Of a stretch of 64,000 bases of DNA, positions 23,001-38,000 are shown one piece after another. Position 1 is the stretch's first letter; every line of letters starts with the position of its first letter. The notes under the pieces are model-generated. The model saw nothing but the letters and a program-made list of their open reading frames with translations. It had not been told where the DNA came from and searched no databases. Position numbers and translations under genes: made by a program. The DNA is from Telopea speciosissima (Eukaryota; Streptophyta; Magnoliopsida; Proteales; Proteaceae): NCBI RefSeq assembly GCF_018873765.1, contig NC_057922.1, positions 9,499,563-9,563,562 on the forward strand, read 5' to 3'.

Positions 23001-26000
23001 AAGATTAATCGAACAAAGACAGAGTATATGATGTGTAATTTCAGTCACACCTTGATGGATACTAATATGGTGCGAATTGAGGAAAGAGAGATACCGCAAA
23101 GTGACTATTTTAGATATCTGGGATCAATAATAAGTAAAGAAGGTAACATAGAGGATGATGTTACACAGAGAATTAAAGTCGGTTGGATGAAGTGGAGAGG
23201 TGCGTCCGGAGTGCTGTATGAACGGCGTATTGCTCTAAAACTTAAAGGAAAGTTCTATAGGATAGTTGTTCGCCCGGCCATGATGTATGGGGCAGAATGT
23301 TGGGCTGTTAAGAAGTGTCATATTGATAAGCTTTGTGTAGCTGAGATGATGATGTTACGTTAGATGTATGGAAAAACAAGGAAGGATAAAGTGCGTAATG
23401 AACTTATAAGAGCGGACTTGGGAGTTGCCCTGATCAATGGTAAGCTTCGAGAGAGTCGTTTAAGGTGGTATGGTCATATTCAATGGAGACCTAGGGAAGC
23501 CCCAGTCAGGAGGAGTGATATGATTCCAATTGAAGGGGCTAAAAGAGCTAGGGGCAGACCTAAAATGACCATGGGAGAAGTGGTGAGGAAGGACATGCAT
23601 AGCCTAGGTCTGGTCCCAAGTATGACCTTGGACAGAGCCTTTTGGAGGGCAAGGATCCATGTCGCTGACCCCATTTAGCTGAGATTATCCTGACGTACTG
23701 GACTGTGCCTTTCTCCTCCTACTATCTTTCATCTTTCTATTTATTTCTCATTTTCCATTTGTCCTTTTCAATATATCTTTGTTTTCTCTTTTTGTTTTGT
23801 TCGGATCCATGTGGCCGACCCCATTAAGTTGGGATAAGGCTTAGTTTGTTGTTGTTGTTAAAAGCTGAAACCCTGAACTACATGAAGAAAGCATCACAAG
23901 GAAACAAATGCGGTAGTAGAACAGAAGACCCAAAACTCATTATCAGCCTATGAGCCTATGGACACCCTGTTGTCAGCTGATCTGCCACTTCATTAGCAGA
24001 TCTGGACTTCCAGTTGAATGATTTGTAAAGCAGTAGACCTGATACTTCCAATGACAGCAGCAAACCTCGATGGGACCTGAGAATCAGACCTCATCCAAGC
24101 TATGGAAGTATCGGAATCTCCCTCAACTAATAGATTGTGAAAACCATCTCTAAAAGCATATTCCAATCTGATCCACAATGACAGTGTCTCAACCCTTACA
24201 GAATTCCCTTCCCCAATTGGTGCTGGATAGGCTCTTAGGACTGCTCAACACTAGCTTTGTATGCCCTACCCACCAATGCACCCACCCCTGTCCTCAGTTA
24301 ACTAGTGAAGAACCATCATTGTTGAGCTTCACTACTATGTCCAGTGGAGGGCTCCACAGAATTACCCTTTGTTCTCCAAGAGTGGAGGATCTAATGATAA
24401 TATGATATTGTCCCAATCATCAAACTGTAAGAATGAAGCAACATTCTAGAATATGTAAGTGGTTGAGAACTTATCATGGAACAGCTGGGTATTTCTTTCT
24501 TCCCATAGAGACCAAAAGACTGATAATAGCATAGCCTTCCAAAGAAACCACTCCCGAGCTCCAAATGGTTACTTAAACTAATTATGCGAATAATGAACTA
24601 TCCCAAATCTCAAACTTGACATAACTAGGACAGTTGGTAATTGTGAAAGAAAAAACAAAAGATAGGAGTAATAATTGTTACTATTCTGGCTGGTCCAGTG
24701 GAGGGCTCCACAGAAATACTTTTTGTTCTCCAAAAATGGAGGATCTAATGATATTGTCCCAATCATCAACCTGTTAGGATGAAGCGTCATTCCAGAATAT
24801 GTAATTGGTTGAGAACTGATCATGGAACAGCTGGGTATTTCTTTCTTCCCATAGAGACCAAAAGACCGTTAATAGCATAGCCTTCCAAAGAAACCACGCT
24901 CGAGCTCCAAATGGTTGCTTTAACTGATTATGCAAATAATGAACTATCCCAAATAGGATGTAAACGGATCGGATAAGCCACTATCCGCATTCGAATCTGA
25001 TAATACTGGTTGATATCCTAATTCGATTCAATATCCGCTGGAATTGTAAAGATAATCTCGGAATTTGAATTCGACCAAGTAACAGATATCCAAGATATTC
25101 GGATATTCAATTTGAAACATGCAGTTGCAGGGAGGAGAAATCCCTTTTCAGAAAATATCAACCCATAGAATCGTTGCCAAATCAGTTCTTCATTACCAAG
25201 ATCAGCTACTAGCGACCAGCGAAAACAGAAAAGGGAACTCTGCTCTTCTACAGATCGGCTATAGCCATATCACTAACTTCAGCAAGATCTGCCCTCCTCG
25301 GCAACGGCGAGAACAGTGAAGATCAGCAGCTGCAAGATCAGCGACAGATCTTAACAATGACGAAAACAGCGATGGAGAGATCTGCGTCGGCGAGATCTTC
25401 CTCAGAATCACTCACTGAAACCCAGATCTGCAATTCTCCTAGTCTTCTTTGTCTCGCTATAATTTCTCTGAGTAGCAAAGGCACTAATGAAGAAAATCTT
25501 CATTACTCCTCAGTTCTCTTTTTCTCACCTTTAAATACCGGCTGTTCTGTTGTATATTTGCGTCGACGGCGACCCTGCGATTGCTTCTCCATCTTAAATC
25601 CTCAGCCCCAATCTTCCATTTTGTCTCACTCACTCTCTCCCTCTTCCTCTTCAAAAAGGAAAAACTCTAGAAGCTTCAAGAATCCTCACGGAAAATAAAA
25701 AACTAAGTTGAAAAACTATTGTTTATCATACCCAAGAGACAAAGCATAAAGTTGTTTGGTTGGTGGACCCTACTTTGGCTCTACCTTAACATCATATTTA
25801 TCGTGGATTGATTTCAAAAGTATGCTCTCCGCATTCCACGGCATTCACATTGGGAAATGTTACTTTTATAAATAACAATGGGAAAAAATAAATTATTGTT
25901 GGATATATGTATATATATATATATGGATCGGATCGGATATTATCTGATCGAATAGTGGGATATCCGAATTTGTGTCCGTTTAGTTTTCGGACGAATACGG

Positions 26001-29000
26001 ATAGTTTCCGGATAATGATTTTTTGAATACGGATGCTTCTAAACAAATACAAATGTGAATCAAATTCGGATTTTCGACTATCCGTTGACGTCCCTTATCC
26101 CAAATGGTAATTGTGAAAGAAAAACAAAAGATAGAAGTAATAACTGCTACTATTTTGGCTGGTCATGCGAGTTTGTGGGTAATGCTCTTCCCTTTCTGTG
26201 TGACAGCTGGCCTGAAGCATCAATTGGTATGTTCTATATTTCACTCAGCCAAGAACTTATACGTCAGACCTATTGAAGAAACTTCTGCATCAATCGATTT
26301 TGGAGTGTATGATTTTCTGGAATGATTGCTCATGCATATGAGATAAGAAAACTAAATGTTTCATTTAATCTTATGTATGATTCCAAGTAAATTTGTTAAA
26401 TTTATGCAGGCAGTACTTTCCTGATGGGAGGATAATATAGGGAACTGTTATTTGACATGCAGATTTAATGACTTGTATGAGAAGTCAGAAGTGGGAACCT
26501 GTAAAATCATAAGTTGGATAAGTAAGGAAGGATTTTATTAAAGAAGTGCTAATGTACAAAGCATGAGGTATGACAATACCAAGAGGCCAAGGCCTATAAC
26601 CCTCAAGAAGGAACTACACAATAGGGCATGGTCTTGAATACAGAGATTGTCTATTCACCATAGTTGTCAGACTAGGCGACCCAAGGCCTTGGAGGGGTGC
26701 CTAGGTGACCAGGTGCTCACCTAGGCACCGTAGGCGTCACAATATATGACTATATGTAATATAGTAATTCAACCCAGTGCACGAGGCTCCCACTACTGGA
26801 GGGTCTGGGAGGGGCAAATGTACGCAGCCTTACCCCCTGCTTCACAAGAGTGCGCTATTGCAACCTGTTGGTTGCGGGTTCGAAACATGGAAACAGCCTC
26901 TCTTGTGAAGCAAGGGGTAAGGTTGCATACATTTGCCCCTCCCAGACCCTGCAGTGGTGGGATCCTTGTGCACTGGGATGCTCTTTTTTTATTAATGCTT
27001 ATATGCAACATAGAAGCCATATCAATGCAATATGATATAATTATTGTAGTTATAGCCTAATATGAAAAAACCAACATATAATAAGCAAACATAGGATATA
27101 ATACAAGTATATTCATCAAAAACAAAACAATAAACATAAATCAAATGCCAACAAGGCGTGCTGTTGCCTTGGACCCAAGAAAGAGCCTGGTCACCTAGAC
27201 GGCACCTTGACAACTATGCTACCCACTACCCAGGACAACTCATCTGCTAGTGAGTTAGCAGACCTTATCTTGCGAGAGAGAGAGAGAACCCCCTTGAGAG
27301 CACCGTAACAGTCTTGTTCTGAGTTTCTTAAAAAGTTTATGCTCGAAGATTAATTTCTACTAACAATGCTTAGAATCCTCTTGAATGGACCTTTCACTTG
27401 ATTGGAAAACATATGTAATGAAGGCAATTTGGTTAACTTTTTATTTATGTTAGTGTATGCATTTCAAGCTATTGTTTGCACTTTTTTTAATTATCCATAT
27501 CTAATTGAGCAGGCTGATGTTCTACTTTGCTCGGATTGCTTCCATGATGGGAGATATGTTACTGGTCACTCTAGTGTTGATTTTATAAGGGTGGATTCCA
27601 CAAGAGATTTGTATGACCTTGATGGCGACAGTTGGACTGACCAGGAAACGCTGCTTCTGCTGGAAGCACTGGAAATTTACAATGACAACTGGAATGAAAT
27701 TGTAGAGCATGTTGGTACCAAGTCTAAAGCACAGTGCATCCTCCATTTCATTCGTCTCCCCATGGAGGATGGCCTACTAGAGAATATTGAAATTCCAAGT
27801 AAGTCTATTTCAAGTAACGTGTCAACCAGAGGTGATGATAGAGGACCATATTCGAATTCTAATGGTGATTCTGCAGGTATTTGTTCAGTCTAGTTCTACA
27901 CTCTTGATAACATGATTAACATTTGTTTGTTAGAGTTACAACAGTGGAAATTTTCTCTGTACTTTGTCGTGCAGGTGTTGATTCTGAAAACAGAATCCCA
28001 TTTGAAAAATCTGCAAACCCTCTCATGGCCCTGGTATGTTATTATGATAATTTGCATGATGTATTTAACTTATCAATTTTTTTAATGCATAACAGAATTG
28101 TGTCATATTATCTCATTTATTTTGTTATGATTATTGATGGTTAAGATCATAGGAACTCTGCTTTATGTTCTTTTAAATTATACTCCTCTTTATGGTTTTT
28201 TTAACATATTTGCACCTGATGCCTGCTGGAATGCATTATTCTGTATCGGTGGTTTGAAATCATCATATGATTGGACGTTTTGTATGGTTGAGTTCACAGC
28301 CATTAACAGTTTCCTTTTTTAAATTTTTTTCATCATGATGAATCATGCCTTGGATTCTGTGTTAGAAATGTTCTTTTGGTAGATTGTTTAGGCTTCAGAC
28401 TAGTATTCCAGATTCTTCTTTTCAGAGAGTAGGTACATTTTTTCATCTGCTTCTAACATCTTTGCTGGGATTATGCTGCAAGTAAGAGCCTGTACTGTGG
28501 ACTGGATTAGATAAGGGTTCATCCATAGTTGGAAAAAATGAGTGAATAAGGTTACAAGTAGTCATTCTAAGAAGAATTCCAGGATCTTTGCTCCACCCCC
28601 TTATTTTTTTGTCCATAGTCATTATTTTCCTAAGGAAAATTATTATATACTTTTTTATTTGGAAAGACTTTAGAATACATTAAGAGTGATAATCACCTTT
28701 GTACTGTGATATATATTTGATATATTTGATATACCTTTGTACTGTGATTGGCTTACTTGGCTCGAGTATAAATTGGTCCGTTATTGTGTTGAACTGCTGC
28801 TATCATGTCATGAAATCATAGATAGGACTTGAAAGGTTGATAGGCTAAGATGCTAAGCATAGTTGTCACGGCATCTAGGCGACCCAAGGCGTTGGAGAGG
28901 GGTCAAAATGGAGTTGACCCCAACTAGGCGACCAAGGCATCCAAGGCACCTGGACGCCTTGACAACTATGATGCTTAGTTTGGGTATAGAATCTATAGGT

Positions 29001-32000
29001 AGAGTAAGAGATGCTTAGTTTGGGTATAGATAGTAAGAAACTTAGACTAGATATAGATGGACGAAATGATAAGGGACAGGATGGTAGTACTCTTTCTTTT
29101 CCCAGATCTAGGTATGGATGGATAATAACCCATCATATCTTGGCTATAAAAAAAAAAAAAAAAGCTTGACTCTAAGTCTGAGCGCTTAGCTTCTACTTTT
29201 TTGCTCCAATGTTTGGTCTGATTGCTGGCTTCTACTGAATGAAGTGTGTTGGGTAGCACTTCCAGGGAAGTACTTTAGTCAGTTGCTTTGGTGGATGTAA
29301 CTTTTGGTTATTTATTTCTATGTGGGAAGTAGCTTTCAAATGTTAATCTAAGCCCCAGGGATAGTTTGGTCAGTAAAGCACGGGGAAAGTAATGAAAGAT
29401 TCAATAACAGAATGATTGGCACATGCTTCTTCCTCAAGATTCGTCAAAATAAACTTGAAGTAGTTTAGTGTAGATGGACTTGACTAGCTTGCGAGGAAGC
29501 ACTTGTAGAATTGGTTGCAAGTGATGCAGGACTCAGCAGGAGCACTTCCTTGGACCGGGCAAAACCTGTTTGAGAGCCCCAACCGAAAACCGGGTCCAAG
29601 TTTGGTTATGGTTCAGTAGGATATTAGAAATTTATTTTGAAACCTTGTAATCTTTTATATTGGAGTTTTAGATAGAGTTGGATACTAGGAGATAATTTCA
29701 TATTTCATGTTTCTTAAGTTTTTTAATTTCCTTGTTAAGTTAGTTTCTTAGTTTGTTTAGTTTCCTTATTAGATGTAATTTATTTTCTTTTAAATATGCT
29801 TGTAATACGCTGGAGAAGTTAGTTGATTGAGAATGGAAAATTGAAGTTGTTTGTGAGGTTGCCTGCGTGGCTTGACAGCTGGTGGCTGTGTTTATTCTTC
29901 CCCCTTTCCTACATGTTCCTCTTCCTAGCTCTCTCTTCTCTCTCATTCTTCCTGGGTCAGATGTGAGTTCTCCTTCCCCTCGGTTAATTCCTCCTGATGC
30001 TTATCTTCCTCCTCTCTTTTCTTATTTCTTCTTTCTCTCTTCCATCTTCCTTTTTTTTCTCTTTCTATGCTGTCATCGGTTCTCTGTTCTGTCCGTTCCA
30101 GCAATACCCACAGTCAGTCGAAACTGACCTTTGATATTCCATAATCTCGTCCCTTTCTTCTCTTGCTATGCTGGCATTGGTTCTCTGTTTTGTCTGTTCC
30201 AGCAATATCCACAGTCAGTCGAAACTGACCTTCAATCTCCCTTCATCTCTTCCCTCCATGGAACTAAAACTCGCGAGATCTCGATGAGTTTCTCGCTTTT
30301 TCAAGACCTCAAGACGAGATGTCAGGCGATACGAAAAATTACCCCACCTCGGGTGAGATCTTGTGGTTTTGGTCATCTTGGTGAGAAATCTTGGTATACA
30401 GACACCTATTTATGCAAACCTTGGTATACAAATACTTAAATATGCTAGAGACCAGGACATATACTTATGTATGCCTAATATCATTAAAGCTTTGTTGAAA
30501 GCTTTCCAACAAATCCAAGATTGCTTACATCTGATTTATATTGAAGGAGTTATGCACCGGTCAAACTTCATTTGGTGTGTGCGAATGCTATCAAAATCGT
30601 TCTGAATGAAAATATTTTTTTGGACATCAAAACAAATGAATATTTTACTGCACTTTTGGTTTTTAGCAATGTTTTACCATATTAAGATTTATTAAATTTT
30701 TAGATTTGAGAAAAACCCCAGCATTAACAAGTTGAAAATTGTTTCTACCGCCGATAATCCAATTTTTGTTCTTGAACTGGGGGGTTGACTTTTTATCCTT
30801 TTGGAATTTGATTTGTTTAACTATTTTTATTGGATTCAAATAAGGGATATTTGCTTATTTCTGAATATTATCTTAAGTAAATGAAATACAAAAACATTTA
30901 CTTAAAACCATGATCTGTTCGAAGAAGAACGATGAGGATAAAATGTTGAATAAAAAATTAATTAAATAGAAAAATTGAAGGAAAAAAAAAAACAAAACCG
31001 AATGGAATAAAAAATGGGAGAGAGAAGAAGCGGGTGGGTGCTTTCATTTTTTACTATTTTAATGACAAAAATAGTAAAAAGTAGAAGATGAATGGTAGGT
31101 TAAATAGATTAGCAGGTTATTAGGTGAAAAGGAAGGGCAATCTAGGTATTTAAAAACATGAGGGTAGAAGGAGATGTAAAAGTTTAAAAGCAGGGTAGTA
31201 TCAGAAAAGAAGTTTAAGGTAGGGTAGTTTTAGTAAATATAGGCTAAGTGTAGGGTAGTGATAGTAATTGCCCCAAAAATAATTAGCTTAATTAAATACA
31301 TAAAATGGTATCACCGACTTGTTGCCCTTTTTTGTAAAATTAAAAAATGTTTATTTTATGCACTTTTGTTATTCATTTTAAGAGTTGAGAGCTGGAGACA
31401 TAGAACCAGTCAAATAAGGTAGAAAGCAACACCAGCTACTTCATTTTTCTTCATCTTATAATCTTAAGAAAAGAAGATAATCCAAAAAGTCTCTTGAGGA
31501 ACTAAATCAACTTGGATAAACCTTATCTTAGTAAACTGCTAACAAGTATAAAAGAAAACCTCCCCTATCCGTCTAACCATTGAGCCCCACAATTAACTGG
31601 ACCAACAATTGAATCACAGGACACTAATCTTGTGTACTAACTTCACTTCTACTTTATAGGTTTATAATTAATCTCAATATGATAAATAACCCATTAACAA
31701 GTGACCAAAGGCCCATAGAACCCATCCTTTTCAGACTAGGAAAGCAAAAATAGAAATAGAAACCTAGAAGAATTACAACTCAACTAGGAAACAAATATAG
31801 AGAAAAAGAAAACTAAAGAAGGAAATGAGATAAGGGAGAGAGACCCACGATAGAGAGGAATCCTCCTATCGTGGTTACATAACCTTGACTTTAACAACTA
31901 GGTTGCATTTCCTAAAAGTATGTCATAAATCATAGTTTTCGTCAAATGCCTAGTCTGAAAGTAAAATTTCAGCTGTGAATCTGGAGGAGCTGTCTATGAA

Positions 32001-35000
32001 TCCTGAATTTTGGTGGCATAGAAGTTTTTTTTTTTTAAAAGAGTTCCTGGTCCTACATGAGCTCTGTTTTGCTGATATATTGTCCTTTATTATTTTTTTT
32101 TGTGGGAAGGAAAACTTTTGACCATTTTTTTACTGTTAAATTTAAACCTGTCTTGAATTCCTGGTTTTTACTTAGGGAATTTCTAGAGAGATGCTGAGTT
32201 CTCTTATTGCATGAACTGATATATGTCTTGTTAAGTGGGGAAACAATATTGATATTCAGAGCTTTAGTATCAGCTATATATATATGTATAAAGGGGATGT
32301 TATGTTGTTTAATTTCATTTTGATGGGTCCTTAGAAGGATCCTTTTTTATAAGACATTTGTCATTATTTTTCTTTTGTTGTGTTGCCTCTGATCTAACTG
32401 TTGGAGAAGTTTTCTAGGTTGCCTTTCTGTCCTCTGCAGTGGGGCCGAGAGTTGCTGCCGCCTGTGCTCATGCATCATTAGCGGCATTGTCCAAGGAAGT
32501 GCACCAATCAGTTGCTTCCAATAACATCGTGCAAATGGAAGGTTCTGTTCATGGGGATAGGTGGGGTCTATATTCTTTCCAAGTTACCAATTTTACGCTC
32601 ACTTCTCTCTCTCTCTCTCTTTTTTTTTGGGGGAGGGGGAGGGGGAGGGGGGAGGGTGTAAACTTCAGTGATACGTTGTATTGTGTTTTTAGCAAATTCC
32701 GTACTGCTATATATATGAAACATGTGAAAGCACTGGAAAAATTTTCAGCCTTTCTTTTGTGTTGTACTGTTTCCTTCCTGAAATATTTTAGTTTTATGCT
32801 TTTTCCAATGAATCTAGGTTATTCTGGGAGAAAGTGAACTGAAATTGCTCTTTCTTGTGTGAAGGATTAGTTCAGACACTGCACATGGCAGAGATGGTAG
32901 TTCTCATGGAGGCTTGACAAACTCAAGTCACCACAAAGGTTTGTGCTTCATTCTGCTTTTCTTTATCTCTTAATCAGATTATCAGTTCTTTCCATATAAT
33001 AGTTCTTTGAATGAATATCAGAGGAAACAATGGTAGTACAAGGATTAAATGGTCAGGATGATACAGTTTCTGCCCCGTTGTCCATTGAAAGTGTGAAAAA
33101 TGCTGCACAATTTGGTCTAGCTGCAGCAGCAACAAAGGCAAAACTGTTTGCAGAACATGAAGAACGTGAGATTCAGAGAATGGCTGCTACAATTATAAAC
33201 CACCAGGTATGTTTGTGCTTCCCTTATTCTTTTACTATTATCCCATTTTCTTCTTTTTTTTTGCATAATATTTTAGGAAAAAAGGCTTTTGGGTCTAATA
33301 GTGCTGGAATAATCCAATGCTACATGCTGTTTCTTCTGGATGGATGATTTAGTTACTTAAAAGTTATTGGATAGATGGGAATTTTCCCTTTTAGGTCTCA
33401 TGTCAAATTTAGTGGTCCAGATCAACTCTATTGCTCACTGTGTTGAGGCTTTTCTTCTTCTAATTCAACATTCCAAGTTCTTCAAATAGGACTGCTTTTT
33501 CTAACAATTTAACTGCATTATGTTAACACGTGGCAGAGTCAGAGTGCATGAAAAATTAACCCATGCCTAGATGATGATGTGGACACAACAACAACAGCAA
33601 CAACAAACTCAGCCTTATCCCAACTTAATGGGGTCGGCTACATGGATCCAAGCAAAACAAGGTAGGGAAAACTAAGGTCTAAACAGAAAAGGGGGGGGGG
33701 GGGGAATGAAGAGATGAGAAAAGAGAGGTGGGAAATGAGTTGAGAAATGAAAAAAAAGGAAAATGACAAATGAAAGGTGGAAAATAAAAGAAAAATGAAA
33801 GATGAAAGAATACGAAAGTAAGAGGAAAGAGGCACAACACAGCAAGTCAGGACAATCTCAGCTAAATGGGGTTTGCTACATGGATCCTTGCCCTCTAATA
33901 GGCTCTACCCGAGATCATATTTGGAACTAAGGCCTAGACTAAGCATGCCCTTCTTCACAACTTCTCTTATGGTCATTTTAGGCCTTCCCCTAGCTCTTTT
34001 AGTTTAGCTCCTTCAATCGAGATCATATCACTTCTTACTGGGGCGTCCCTAAGCCTCCGTTAAACATGACCATACCATCTCAAACGACTCTCTCGAAGCT
34101 TGTCATTGATCAGGGCAACTCCCAAGTCAGCTCTAATACGTTCATTCCTTACTTTACCCTTTCTAGTGTTTCCGCACATCCATCTTAGCATCCTCATCTC
34201 TGTTACACAGCCTCTCAATATGACACTTCTTAGCTGCCCAACATTTTGCCCCATACATCATTGCCAGTCGTACAACAGTCCTATAGAACTTTCCTTTAAG
34301 CTTTAAAGGAATACATCGGTCACACAACACCCTAGACGCACCTCACCACTTGATCCATCCTACTTTAATTCTCTGTGAAACATCATCGTCTATGTTACCT
34401 TCTTTATTTATGATTGACCCCAAATATCTAAAATAGTCACTTTGCGGCATCTCTCTTTCCTCAATTTGCACCATGTCAATGTCCATCATAATATGACAAA
34501 AATTACACATCATATACTCCGTCTTCGTTCTACTAATTTTAAAGATTCTTGTTTCCAAGGTTGATCTCCATAGCTTTAATTTAGAGTTAATCCCTTTTGT
34601 TTGTCTCATCCGCCTAAACGATATCATTGGCGAAGAGCATACACCACAGGACCATGCTCTTGGTTAGATCATCCATGATAAGCACAAATAAATAAGGACT
34701 TAAGGCTGATCCCTGATGTAACCTAATGGTAATTGGGAATCCCTTGCCCTAACCTCCCACAAATCTCACACTAGTCACCACGCCCTCATACATATCTTTA
34801 ATTACATCCACATATTTACTCGACACTCCTCTCTTCACTAGAATATGCCGGATTAAATCTCCAAGGATTCGGTCATAGGCTTTTTCCAGGTCAATAAAGA
34901 CCATATGGAGATCCTTCTTGGTATCTCTTTATCTTTACACGATCTCCTTAATAAGTAGATATCTTCTATCGTGGATCTACTTGGCATAAAGCCAAACTAA

Positions 35001-38000
35001 TTCACCGAGATATGTGTCTCTTCTCAAACGGGCTTCAATAACCTTTTCCCAAAGTTTCATAGTGTGACTCATTAGCGTTATGCTTCTATAGTTATTGCTG
35101 CTTTGGATATTACCTTTATTTTTGTAAATCGGGACTACAATGCTTCTCCTCCATTCATTTGGCATCTTCCTTGTGTTCGTAATCCTGTTAAACAGCTTGG
35201 TTAGCCTATAAACTCCACAACCTCCTAGGGTTTTCCATACTTCTATTGAGATCTCATCTGGGCCTGGTGTCTTTCTTGCTTTCATCTTTTTTAGGGCTTC
35301 TTTAACTTCTGTGTCTCCGCCACACTAACCTTTCTAACATATCCATGACGTGTGGTGTCATGTTGAATAGAGTACTCATCCGGGTCAATTATACTCGACC
35401 TATCTCCATTTAATAGGCCATAGATATACTCATCCCATCTTTTCACAATGTCCTCATCCCTTACCAACACTCTTCCATCATCACCCTTGATACACCTCAC
35501 CTGATCGAAATCTCTATTCTTCCTTTCTCTCATCTTAGCTATCTTATAAATAGCTTTTTCCCCTTCTTTTGTGTTTAGGGTTGATATATAGATCCTCATA
35601 TCACTAGCTGAACTACAATGTGGTAATGTTGGCCAATGTGCTGGATTGGCTTTCAACACTGTCAGTACTGGAAACAATCATCCATATTTCCTCCCTACAC
35701 TTACATATGTTTCTCTAGAAAATCAAGGTTATACGATAGTTTCATCTGAAAAAAGATGTAGAATGACATAGCTGGCTTATCTTTCATCTTTTGAAGGGCA
35801 TCTTGTACCGCAATATTTCAAGGGTCTGTGGTGAACCTTTATCTTCAGGTTGCTTAAAGATAAACTTACCAACTACTAAAATGTGAACAACTTGAGCTCT
35901 GGCAGGAAGTTTTAAATGCCTTAGTTATCTTTGAAAGTGTCATACTAAGAAGTCATAATATTGTGATCATATCTGCAATATGTGAATGCAGATGCTATCT
36001 GAAGGAGTGAGAAGGTGCCAACAACTAATTTATGCAGCATTATGCATCTATCTGAGCTTTTTGAACTTGAATAAGTTTACCAATACAAGCATTTATACTG
36101 GGAACAAGATGATAGTCTATTTTTGGGACTGAAAAATGATAGAATTGAAACTCGCTCAGAATTTTCCATCTTTAACCTCTGTGGAGTCCCTAATCAAGTC
36201 ATTAGAGCTTTTAATCTGTCTGAAATGCCAGTGATGGCGGGTAGGTAGGATGAAACCTAGGTTCAGATTAAACACCTCTCTTACTAGATCCCAAGTAAAC
36301 CCAAATTGAAAGTCAACAAAAGTCAACCTTCTCAGATGAAGGTCAAACTCTGACAAACACCCAAAATCAATAGAATAGATGCTCTTCAGAAGATGGCGAT
36401 GATCTTGTTAGCAGTAAAACAGAGTATAAGAAAAAAGAAAAAGAAAGATAACAATGGCTTCTCACCAACTGGGTCAGAATCCTACTGTCCTAGGCTTCAC
36501 ACCATGACTGAATCGCACAACATACATGCAGAACTTCAAAATTTAATTTCATAAAATCGTTTTTTCATGACTATGTCTAAGTGATTTCCACCCTGTTTTT
36601 CATGACTATATCTTATGACATTAAAGTTGCCTCCCAAACCCTAAGGGAGAGTTCCAATCTGACTTGCAATGGAGCGTAAGTCGGCCCATAAAGAAAACCT
36701 CTGAGAAGGGCAACTGTGAGCATAAACCGCTGTGAAAAGGAAGCTGAATTGATCAAGACAGTCCGAGAAATTGGTTGCATGTACTGAGGAGATGAAGAAA
36801 TGAGGGAAATTTTAATTTTACAAGGATCCCATAAGACCCAGATAAGGGAATAGTTGGAAAGAAGAGACCAACCAGGAGCAATGGAATTCAAGATTCGGGC
36901 AGAGTTAGGCTCTTTGATATGAGTTTCTAACAGGCAACAAAAACTTGCATGGAGCTGGCGAAGGCAGGATCAAACAGCAGCATGTTTAGTGGGGGAATTG
37001 AGACCCCTGGTGTTCCAAATGACACCATGATTCATTTGGACAGCGGGAGGAGAGGCAACAATGGCCCATGGAGCCTAGAGAGAAAAGACTTGGGCGGGGA
37101 AGAACTTTTGTGCCGTCGACAATAAGAGCAAACAATGGAGGGAAAAGCTGGAGGGACAAGAGAGAGGTTGGTATCACTGGATGAAGGGGACTGACCTTAA
37201 ACCAGAGGGAAGGATTACGAAGGAGATGATGGGAGAGAGGTGAGAGTGGTTTCCGGGTTAGAAGGTTTAATGGTGGAAGAGGGAGGCGGATCTCCAGAAG
37301 AGCTAACCTGAAAACCCGAATGGGGAAGGTTAATGAAAGTTCTGGGGCTTGGGTGAAGAGGGCTACAAAGAATGGGACCAAGGGTGGATGGGCTAGACAA
37401 GAAAGTGGGGACCACAAGGGGGAGTTAGATGAGAGAGAGGGAGTGGGATGTGGAGAAATAAAATGGGATGGTGGCCCTACAAGGGAAGGGTTAAAGGGAG
37501 TACAATTTCGATGTAAAGTTTCGAGGCCAGGGGAGGTGACAGAATCAGATCGCAAAGAGGAAATACCGTCAAGGAGAAGGTCGCAAGCGACAGACTGCGA
37601 GGTTTGCTGGTTTTCCGACAGCAGCGGCGAAGCAGATCAAGGCATAGATGATCCTCCACCAGGGAAGCTAGGTAGAGAAGATTAACACAAGGGGTCCCCT
37701 GCCATGCGAGATTGACTTCGATGAGTAGCATGAAACTGGAGCACCTCGGGGCAGGCTCTAGGACCTGACACTTCAACAGAGGACAAGACGTTGAATCTGT
37801 TTTGATCAACGGGTAAAGACTTGAGGCTCTGGGAGGGGTCCTTCGAAGCAGTAGAGACTTGAGCACCTTTCCGGTGATGATTCAGACGCCGAGTCTTGGT
37901 TCTCGGCCTACCTCGGGAGGGAGATTGATCTTTGGTTTGGCAAAATGGGGTACTGAGAATAACCTAAGAAGAAGCAAGATTTGCAGCCTGATCATCACCG

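Noticed and set aside
22064-23678. Reverse transcriptase as a possible bacterial-type or defence RT
   Set aside because: The motifs, FADD box and TTG-repeat tail match plant RTE LINEs, and a similar copy lies at 33582-35604.
37320-37685. A 121-codon plus-strand frame in SWI3C intron 8
   Set aside because: It is the antisense of the L1 ORF1 linker region; no domain on the plus strand.
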